A DNA stretch of 11,579 bases, from positions 1 to 11,579 of the forward strand of contig JAJYOQ010000093.1 of NCBI GenBank assembly GCA_021796135.1, given 5' to 3'. The position numbers and the translations under genes are program-made. The stretch comes from Bacteroidota bacterium (GTDB lineage Bacteria > Bacteroidota > Ignavibacteria > Ignavibacteriales > Ignavibacteriaceae). Shown piece after piece: positions 5,503-11,579 of the stretch (the first letter of the stretch is position 1; each line of letters begins with the position of its first letter). The notes under the pieces were generated by a model that was given only the letters and a program-made list of their open reading frames with translations, was not told the DNA's origin and did no database searches.

Positions 5503-7272
5503 TTGAACTCAAAATTAAATTATAAAATAGTTTTTACTTTTATTCTGTTTTTTGCTCAATACTCTTTGATTGCCCAAACAATCAATATAAAGATTATAGA
5601 AACCAGTGACGTTCATGGTTCTCTTTACCCTTATGATTTTATTAATAATAAAACGATTAATACTTCACTAGCTCAAATTTATACCTATGTAAAAGAGGAA
5701 AGAGCAAACAAAAAACAGGATGTTATTTTACTTGATGACGGAGATATACTTCAAGGTCAGCCTGTTGTTTATTATTACAATTTTGAAAAAACAAATGTCC
5801 CTCATATCTGTTCCCAAATAATGAATTATATGAAATACGATGCTGGAACTGTAGGCAATCATGATATTGAACCCGGGCATTCCGTTTATGATAAAATTAA
5901 TAAAGAATTTAATTTTCCCTGGTTAGCGGCAAATGCTGTTAATACAAAAACAGGTAAGCCTTATTTCAAACCGTATACAATAATTAAAAGAGGCGGAATT
6001 AAAATTGCTATCCTCGGATTAATAACACCAGCGATTCCGAATTGGCTGCCAGAAAAGATTTGGCATGGAATACGATTTGATGATATGATTGAAGCCGCTC
6101 GCAAATGGGTCAAAATTATTAAGGAAAAAGAAAAACCGGATTTACTTATTGGACTTTTTCATTCAGGAATTGAATACGATTATAACGGACAATCTGCCGA
6201 TGCACCTTTCAATGAAAACGCATCAAAACTTGTTGCAGAAAAAGTTCCAGGATTTGACATTATACTAGCAGGGCATGATCATAAAGTCTGGAATTTTACC
6301 GTAAAGGATCCTAATGGAAAAAACGTCTTAATACTTGATCCTTCAAATGCTGCAAGAAATGCTGCAGTAGCGACACTTTCACTTAATTATGATTCCACTA
6401 CATCATCATGGAAAAAGGAAATTACCGGAGAAATAATAGCTAGCAAGAACTACAAACCTGATCCGGAGTATATGAATAAATTTGCCTCTTCAATATCTGA
6501 AGTAAAAAAATATGTCTCAAAACCCATAGGAATATTTACAAAAGCAATTTCAACCCGAGAGTCAATGTTTGGCGATTCACCTTTCGTTGATTTTATCCAA
6601 AAAGTGCAGCTGGGGCTTACTCATGCAGAAGTTTCATTTTCTGAGCCATTATCATTTAATGCAGAAATTAAAAAGGATACTGTGTATGTAAGCGATATGT
6701 TCAAACTTTACAAATATGAAAATCTTCTTTACACGCTAAAAATGAGCGGTCAAGAAATTAAAGATTATCTGGAATACTCTTATGGACATTGGTTCAATCA
6801 AATGAAAAATGCTGATGATGATCTAATTAATTTCAAAAAAGATTCTGCAGGTAATATTAAATATATAAGGAATGAAGCACAGCTTGCCACAAATTATTAT
6901 AATTTTTCATCTGCCGCAGGAATTAATTACACTGTTGATGTTTCCAAACCGGCAAGCAAAAGATTGATGATTACATCATTTACAAACGGAAAACCATTTA
7001 AATTAAATAAGTTTTATAAAGTAGCAATGAATTCATACCGTGGAAACGGAGGAGGCGGTCTATTAATATTGGGCGCAAAAATTTCTAAAGATGAAATATC
7101 AAAAAGACTTATCACTTCAACACAAAAAGACCTTCGCTATTACATTATGAAATGGATTGAAAAAAATAAGATTATTACACCTGAATCACTTAACAACTGG
7201 GAAGTACTTCCGAAAGATTGGTGGCTTAAAGGCAAAGAAAAAGACTACAAAATAATATTTGGGAAAACTTAA
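5503..7272 (+). CDS. Secreted 5'-nucleotidase / 2',3'-cyclic phosphodiesterase (UshA/CpdB family)
   Basis: A 589-residue exported metallophosphoesterase. Residues 1-24 form a signal peptide (basic start, hydrophobic core, ending LIA before Q25), so the enzyme acts in the periplasm or outside. The two-metal catalytic domain shows D36-x-H38 in ETSDVHG, D79-G-D81 followed by ILQG, GNHD at 118-121, H220 in FHSG and GHDH at 257-260; all expected ligands are present. The C-terminal substrate-binding domain has YRGNGGGGL at 512-520, typical of CpdB/UshA relatives. It would strip phosphate from extracellular nucleotides or open cyclic nucleotides, releasing nucleosides and phosphate. The bis-aspartate order cannot settle which substrate. 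The start is TTG: the signal peptide requires it, and there is no ATG for the first hundred codons. It follows the permease pair by 52 bp and may share their transcript. Confidence 0.9.
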   Translation: MNSKLNYKIVFTFILFFAQYSLIAQTINIKIIETSDVHGSLYPYDFINNKTINTSLAQIYTYVKEERANKKQDVILLDDGDILQGQPVVYYYNFEKTNVPHICSQIMNYMKYDAGTVGNHDIEPGHSVYDKINKEFNFPWLAANAVNTKTGKPYFKPYTIIKRGGIKIAILGLITPAIPNWLPEKIWHGIRFDDMIEAARKWVKIIKEKEKPDLLIGLFHSGIEYDYNGQSADAPFNENASKLVAEKVPGFDIILAGHDHKVWNFTVKDPNGKNVLILDPSNAARNAAVATLSLNYDSTTSSWKKEITGEIIASKNYKPDPEYMNKFASSISEVKKYVSKPIGIFTKAISTRESMFGDSPFVDFIQKVQLGLTHAEVSFSEPLSFNAEIKKDTVYVSDMFKLYKYENLLYTLKMSGQEIKDYLEYSYGHWFNQMKNADDDLINFKKDSAGNIKYIRNEAQLATNYYNFSSAAGINYTVDVSKPASKRLMITSFTNGKPFKLNKFYKVAMNSYRGNGGGGLLILGAKISKDEISKRLITSTQKDLRYYIMKWIEKNKIITPESLNNWEVLPKDWWLKGKEKDYKIIFGKT

Positions 7273-7300
7273 GAATATAATTCGGAATTAAAATTCATTA

Positions 7301-7741
7301 TTAAATAGAAGGCTTTCCTGTGATATAATTTACAAGCTGATCAATAAGAAATTCTTTTTCATCAATTAAGGCTTTTACGACATCGCCGATAGAAATTAAT
7401 CCGACAAGAACATTATTTTCATAAACAGGTAAATGCCTAATATGTTTGTTAATCATTAATGCCATGCATTCTTCGGTAGTCTGGTCAATGGTAACGTATA
7501 GGACTTTTGAAACCATAATTTCTCTAACAAAAGTATCCTTAGAAATTTTCCCTCGAAGAACTACTTTCCGAGCATAATCTCTTTCAGATAAAATTCCGGT
7601 GACCTCTCCGTTTTCAACAACTAACAGTGCCCCTATTTCTCTTTCGGACATTACTTTTAGTGCATCATATACAGTAGAATCTGCTGAAATGGTAAAAACA
7701 GTTTTACCTTTAACTTTCAATATTTCCCGAACAGTTTTCAT
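7301..7741 (-). CDS. Tandem CBS-domain protein
   Basis: A 146-residue cytoplasmic protein made almost entirely of two CBS motifs (about residues 8-62 and 74-128). The first contains VGILSERDYARKV-like sequence (TGILSERDYARKV at 48-60), the second IRHLPVYENN then VGLISIGDVVKALI. Aspartates in SERD and IGD are at positions that commonly bind ribose of AMP, ATP or NAD-type ligands. Stand-alone pairs of this kind sense adenylate energy charge or regulate a partner, but no partner domain is fused here. AAGGG at 7749-7753 sits 7 nt before the ATG. It lies 126 bp downstream of zwf on the same strand and may be part of that unit, which would fit adenylate sensing beside carbon metabolism (inference). 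Its 3' end converges on the nucleotidase gene with only 28 bp between. Confidence 0.9.
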   Translation of the reverse strand: MKTVREILKVKGKTVFTISADSTVYDALKVMSEREIGALLVVENGEVTGILSERDYARKVVLRGKISKDTFVREIMVSKVLYVTIDQTTEECMALMINKHIRHLPVYENNVLVGLISIGDVVKALIDEKEFLIDQLVNYITGKPSI

Positions 7742-7867
7742 AATAATGCCCTTCTCATGTTAATTATAAATTTTTTAGTAGAGAATCAGAATCAGTTTTA
7801 TGAAATTAAATTTCTTTAAACAAAATATTATTTAAAATTATTATTATCAATCCGGGCACATTTTTAT

Positions 7868-9391
7868 TTATTTTGAATTTGAATGGTTTATTGCCGGTAA
7901 AATGAGCCAATTTTTTCCATCTCTGGCAATCAGGGCTTCGGCAGCTTCAGGTCCCCATGTTCCTCCCGAATAATTTGGAAAATCAATTGGGGGAGCAGAT
8001 TCCCAAGTTTGTATTATAGGCATAAGCAATTCCCATGCAGCTTCGACTTGATCAGAACGCATAAATAATGTTGCATCACCGAGCATAACATCAAGTAAAA
8101 GAGTCTCGTAAGCTTCAGGCGGTTCAGTGTTGTAAGTATTTCCATAATTAAAAATCATGTCAACGGGAGACAATAGCATTTTTAATCCCGGTTTTTTTGC
8201 TTGAAATCGTAATCTAATGCCCATTTCCGGCTGAATATTTATTACTAATCTATTAGGCTGCCAATTTTCGATTGATTCATTTGGAAAGGCACTATGAGGA
8301 ACCGGTCTAAATTGAATCGTAATTGCCGATGTTTTCTGCGGTAATCTTTTTCCTGTGCGAATATAAAATGGTACATCCTGCCATCGCCAATTGTCAACAA
8401 AAAATTTAATAGCTGCGAAGGTTTCAATATTTGATTGTGGGTTAACTCCTGGTTCTTCTTTATAGCTAACTATTTTTTCTCCTTCCAGCCAACCGGCGCC
8501 ATATTGACCTCTGACTGATACATTATGGACATCTTCGGGTTTATATTTTCTAATAGCTCGAAGAACATCGACTTTTTTATTTCTAACTTCATCGGCAGAA
8601 AATGAAACCGGTGGTTCCATTGCAGTAAGGCATAATAATTGCAAAATGTGGTTTTGAATCATATCACGAAGTGCCCCAGCGTGGTCATAATAGCTGCCGC
8701 GATGTTCTACACCTACTTCTTCAGAGACAGTAATCTGAACATGGTCAATAAAATTTCTGTTCCATATTGGTTCAAACAAAGCATTGGCAAAGCGAAATGC
8801 CATCATATTTTGAACTGTCTCTTTACCAAGATAATGATCAATTCTATATATTTGACACTCATTAAAGATATCTCCGAGAATTTTATTTAATTTACGTGCG
8901 CTTTCAAGATCATGCCCAAAGGGTTTTTCAATAACTATCCTATCTAGCAGATCATCCTGAGCTATATTTGAGAAACTTAAATTTTCAGTAATATCCTGAA
9001 TAAATGAAGGCGGAATAGCAAGATAAAATATCCGGTTTGATTTTTTACCCCACGGAGATTCTATTGTTAATAATCTTTGTGCAAGCTGCTTATAAGTATC
9101 TTTATCGGTAAAGTCAGCTTTCTGGTAACTTAATGAAGAAGCAAATTTTTGCCATTCGCTTTCATTAGCTTTGCCGCGGCGTGAAAATTTTTCTATACCG
9201 TTATTAATTCTTTGACGAAATTGATCATCGGACATTTCTTTAATATCAAGACCGACTACCGCGAAATTATCAGGCAGCCAATTATCAAGATAAAGATTAT
9301 ATATAGCTGGTAATAATTTTCGCCAGCACAAATCACCGCCGGCTCCGAAAATTATAATAATCGTTGGATCAGGTTTACGCGCAGACAGCAT
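7868..9391 (-). CDS. zwf: Glucose-6-phosphate 1-dehydrogenase
   Basis: Oxidises glucose 6-phosphate to 6-phosphogluconolactone with reduction of NADP+ (or NAD+), the entry to the oxidative pentose phosphate pathway, in the cytoplasm. The 507-residue length is normal. The N-terminal Rossmann motif is FGAGGDLCWRKL at 15-26 (the GAGGDL variant of the common GASGDL), EKPFGHDL lies at 155-162, and the active-site signature RIDHYLGKE is at 183-191 with H186 in the substrate-binding and catalytic site. The remaining C-terminal domain, including FYIRTGKRLPQK and the PPEAYETLLLD block, is intact. It starts at ATG 9 bp after the gnd stop, and AAGGA of its ribosome site overlaps that TAA stop, so the two genes are translationally linked. 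The lactonase gene pgl is not seen nearby. Confidence 0.97.
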   Translation of the reverse strand: MLSARKPDPTIIIIFGAGGDLCWRKLLPAIYNLYLDNWLPDNFAVVGLDIKEMSDDQFRQRINNGIEKFSRRGKANESEWQKFASSLSYQKADFTDKDTYKQLAQRLLTIESPWGKKSNRIFYLAIPPSFIQDITENLSFSNIAQDDLLDRIVIEKPFGHDLESARKLNKILGDIFNECQIYRIDHYLGKETVQNMMAFRFANALFEPIWNRNFIDHVQITVSEEVGVEHRGSYYDHAGALRDMIQNHILQLLCLTAMEPPVSFSADEVRNKKVDVLRAIRKYKPEDVHNVSVRGQYGAGWLEGEKIVSYKEEPGVNPQSNIETFAAIKFFVDNWRWQDVPFYIRTGKRLPQKTSAITIQFRPVPHSAFPNESIENWQPNRLVINIQPEMGIRLRFQAKKPGLKMLLSPVDMIFNYGNTYNTEPPEAYETLLLDVMLGDATLFMRSDQVEAAWELLMPIIQTWESAPPIDFPNYSGGTWGPEAAEALIARDGKNWLILPAINHSNSK

Positions 9392-9400
9392 AAATATTCC

Positions 9401-10816
9401 TTATATTTTATTCCAAAGAGTATGGTATACACCTTTTTCATCTACTCTTTCGTAAGTATGGGAACCGAAAAAGTCTCGCTGAGCTTGAACTAAATTTGCA
9501 GGAAGCCATGCACTGCGATAAGAATCAAAGTAAGATAATGATGAAGAAAATGCCGGTACCGGTATTTCAAGATCAATTGCAGATTTAATTATAAAACGAA
9601 TATTTTCTAATCTTTTATTAATTTCCTTTGATATTCCCGAATTAACTAAGAGATTAGGCAGATCCGGATCATTTTCAAATGCGACGGCAATTTCTTCTAA
9701 TAAAGAAGCGCGGATAATACAACCGCCTCTCCATATTTTTGCAATATCTTTTAGTTTTAAGTCATAATGATATTCACGCGAAGCAATATTGAGCATTGAC
9801 ATTCCCTGAGCATATGTAATAATCATTGAAAAGTAAAGTGCTCCGCGCAATTTATTTGCAAAGACTTTTCTATCGCCATTAAATAAATACTGATTTGATG
9901 GAAATATTTTTGCTGCATTTTCTCTTTCCTCTTTATACGCAGACATATCGCGCATAGCTACTGCAGCGTCAATCGTATTTAAAGGCACTTGTAAATCCAT
10001 CGCATCCTGCGAAGTCCACTTACCCGTACCTTTTTGTTTAGCTTTATCTAAAATATTATCTATCAATCTGCCTGATTTGTTGGCGTCGGGTTGTAGAAAA
10101 ATATCTGCGGTAATTTCAATTAAAAATGATTGAAGCTCATTTTTGTTCCATGTATCAAAAGTATCATGTATCTCATCGTTTGTGAAATTTAATCCGCGTT
10201 TAAGTAAATCATATGTTTCAGAAATTAATTGCATTAAACCGTATTCAATTCCATTATGGACCATTTTAACATAATGACCGGCTGAGCCAGTCCCAAGATA
10301 TTTGACACAGTTACTACCATTAACTTTAGCCGAAGCTGCTTCAAACATCGGACGTATTCTTTCATAGGCATCTAGCGGACCACCGGGCATAATGCTTGGA
10401 CCAAATCTTGCTCCTTGTTCTCCTCCCGAAATCCCGACTCCAAGAAAATTTATTTTTTTATCACTAAGTTCTTTAAATCTTTTATTAGTATCCGTAAAAT
10501 GAGAATTACCACCGTCAATTACTAAATCGCCCGGTTCTAGAAATGGAAGAACATCATTTATAACTGAGTCCACAGGCGCGCCAGCAGGAACAAGCATCAT
10601 GACAACACGAGGTTTCTTGAGAATAGCAATAAATTCTTGAAGTGAATTTACTCCTTTAATCAATTTACCGGCACCTTCAGTATTTAGTGCGGATACTTTG
10701 GACGGGTCTTTATCGAAACCGGAAACCGGAAAACCGTGATCTGCAAAATTCAGAACTAGGTTTCTTCCCATTACACCCAAGCCGACCATTCCTAATTCAT
10801 ATTCAATGGTATCCAT
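9401..10816 (-). CDS. gnd: 6-phosphogluconate dehydrogenase, decarboxylating
   Basis: Converts 6-phosphogluconate to ribulose 5-phosphate and CO2 with NADP+ reduction in the cytoplasm. The 471-residue length is that of the long, homodimeric form. Motifs in order: GLGVMGRNLVLN Rossmann loop at 12-23, DGGNSHF at 101-107, GISGGEQGARFGPSIMPGG from 128, the catalytic stretch HYVKMVHNGIEYG at 181-193 with K184, GTGKWTSQDAMDL from 263, and the C-terminal FGSHTYERVDEKGVYHTLW tail that closes the partner's active site. All catalytic elements are present. The ATG follows AAGGAAGGA at normal spacing. It is followed at 9 bp by zwf, while the HAD phosphatase gene lies 111 bp upstream on the same strand. 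That larger gap could hold its own promoter. Confidence 0.97.
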   Translation of the reverse strand: MDTIEYELGMVGLGVMGRNLVLNFADHGFPVSGFDKDPSKVSALNTEGAGKLIKGVNSLQEFIAILKKPRVVMMLVPAGAPVDSVINDVLPFLEPGDLVIDGGNSHFTDTNKRFKELSDKKINFLGVGISGGEQGARFGPSIMPGGPLDAYERIRPMFEAASAKVNGSNCVKYLGTGSAGHYVKMVHNGIEYGLMQLISETYDLLKRGLNFTNDEIHDTFDTWNKNELQSFLIEITADIFLQPDANKSGRLIDNILDKAKQKGTGKWTSQDAMDLQVPLNTIDAAVAMRDMSAYKEERENAAKIFPSNQYLFNGDRKVFANKLRGALYFSMIITYAQGMSMLNIASREYHYDLKLKDIAKIWRGGCIIRASLLEEIAVAFENDPDLPNLLVNSGISKEINKRLENIRFIIKSAIDLEIPVPAFSSSLSYFDSYRSAWLPANLVQAQRDFFGSHTYERVDEKGVYHTLWNKI

Positions 10817-10927
10817 GAATAACTATCCTTCCTTTGGATATTGCGATAATACAACATAATTATATAATTAAAAACAAAAAATTATTAATCAAGGAATAAT
10901 AATTTAACTCTAATAATGAAATTTACT
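10817..10927 (-). promoter_or_regulatory. 111-bp gap upstream of gnd, possible promoter
   Basis: Strongly AT-rich gap between the HAD gene and gnd. It contains the perfect 14-bp palindrome TAATTATATAATTA at 10857-10870 and the gnd ribosome site AAGGAAGGA close to the ATG. The gap is long enough for an internal promoter driving gnd-zwf, but I could not pick a -35/-10 pair with correct spacing. The palindrome is composed only of A and T, so chance is a real explanation. Confidence 0.25.
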
Positions 10928-11551
10928 TCATTTATGTATTGAAAGCCCTAAATTTTCAAGTTGTCTTTTTGTTGAACTTAAACTTGTATGATGTATGCCA
11001 TTTATACCAATAGTATTTGCTACTTGAACAAACATTAATCGATCGTCAAGATAAGCAACTTGATGAGGTTTAACCTGCGATATATCTAAGGCAACCTTAT
11101 ATATATCAATATCGGGTTTACGAAAATGTACAAAACTAGAGGCTATAAATGAATCAAATATTTCATTTAAACTATATTTATTAATACGGTACTCCGTCAA
11201 TTCTCTTCCCTCGTTACTGACTGCAGTAACCTTCAGATTAAATTTCTTCTTTAATTCTTTTATAAAAGAAATCATTTTAGGGAGGGGTTTTGACTGAGCG
11301 AACATAAAATTTTCAAATTCTTCTTTAGTAAAATTTCTTTTTTCAAAAAATACCACTCGATTAAGATATTCATTAAGATCGAGTTTACCTGCTTCATAGG
11401 TATCAAATGTTAAATGATGACGTTCATTTATTTCTTCAAGGTCAAGATTGAATTTTTTAACTGCAAGGTTACGTGCTTTCCTGTCCCATCCATTTGTCAA
11501 AAGGACACCGCCTACATCCAGGAAAAGAGTTGAAATGTTTTTATTTGTCAT
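10928..11551 (-). CDS. HAD-superfamily hydrolase (putative sugar phosphatase)
   Basis: A 207-residue cytoplasmic protein of HAD subfamily I. Motif I is FLDVGGVL with D12 as nucleophile; the usual second aspartate is G14, as in many DxGGVL/DLGNV members such as E. coli YihX, a glucose-1-phosphatase. Motif II is VSNEG (S112), motif III is K145 in FRKPD, and motif IV is YLDDR (D169, D170). Between motifs I and II lies a helical cap with a HHLTFDTYEAGKLDLNEYL segment typical of C1 caps. It is likely a small-molecule phosphatase; position before gnd and zwf suggests a sugar phosphate or phosphogluconate, which is inference. The ATG has an AAGG-type site 6 nt upstream (11558-11561). Whether another gene precedes it lies beyond the window edge. 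Confidence 0.85.
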   Translation of the reverse strand: MTNKNISTLFLDVGGVLLTNGWDRKARNLAVKKFNLDLEEINERHHLTFDTYEAGKLDLNEYLNRVVFFEKRNFTKEEFENFMFAQSKPLPKMISFIKELKKKFNLKVTAVSNEGRELTEYRINKYSLNEIFDSFIASSFVHFRKPDIDIYKVALDISQVKPHQVAYLDDRLMFVQVANTIGINGIHHTSLSSTKRQLENLGLSIHK

Positions 11552-11579
11552 AATCTACCTTATTGATTAATATTTAAGA

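Noticed and set aside
7273..7300. Bidirectional terminator between the nucleotidase and CBS genes
   Set aside because: The only inverted repeat, GAATTAAAATTC at 7285-7296, is all but AT-only with a very short stem or loop and no T-run, so it is too weak to call.
8245..8890. Open frames at 8245-8427 (minus) and 8639-8890 (plus) inside zwf
   Set aside because: Both overlap an intact, fully motif-supported glucose-6-phosphate dehydrogenase in other frames.

Overview
This is an AT-rich bacterial window with 12 protein-coding genes, dense packing and no RNA gene, CRISPR array, transposase or phage gene that I can see. The low G+C, Shine-Dalgarno-led genes, a signal peptide ending in Ala|Gln and the gene content fit the Bacteroidota/Ignavibacteriota side of the FCB group. 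That placement is an inference from style, not from a marker gene.

Layout. (1) Positions 33-2272, minus strand: a five-gene run read tauE/safE-type permease -> membrane-anchored single-domain rhodanese -> YgaP-like two-helix membrane protein (DUF2892) -> membrane-anchored thioredoxin -> DUF302 protein. The last three genes are 0-22 bp apart. I read this as a module for moving sulfane sulfur at the cytoplasmic face of the inner membrane and exporting a sulfur anion. (2) Positions 2273-2603: a 331-bp divergent intergenic region holding a small REP-like hairpin and presumably the promoters of both flanking units. (3) Positions 2604-7272, plus strand: two tandem APC-superfamily amino acid permeases, then a secreted UshA/CpdB-type metallophosphoesterase (5'-nucleotidase or 2',3'-cyclic phosphodiesterase). 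(4) Positions 7301-11551, minus strand: a sugar-phosphate unit read HAD-family phosphatase -> 6-phosphogluconate dehydrogenase (gnd) -> glucose-6-phosphate dehydrogenase (zwf) -> tandem-CBS protein. This gives both NADPH-forming steps of the oxidative pentose phosphate pathway; the lactonase (pgl) between them is not in the window.

How they work together. Region 1 plausibly handles reactive sulfur, with thioredoxin or rhodanese taking persulfide sulfur and TauE removing an oxidised product. Region 3 salvages organic nutrients: periplasmic nucleotide dephosphorylation plus amino acid uptake. Region 4 makes NADPH and pentose phosphates.

Most unusual point: all three plus-strand genes appear to start at non-ATG codons (TTG, probably ATC, TTG), while all nine minus-strand genes start at ATG. 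The second permease has no ATG, GTG or TTG that keeps its conserved N-terminus. The best-placed candidate is an ATC at 4110, 7 nt after a GGAG. Otherwise the gene families are ordinary and I see no clearly new system.
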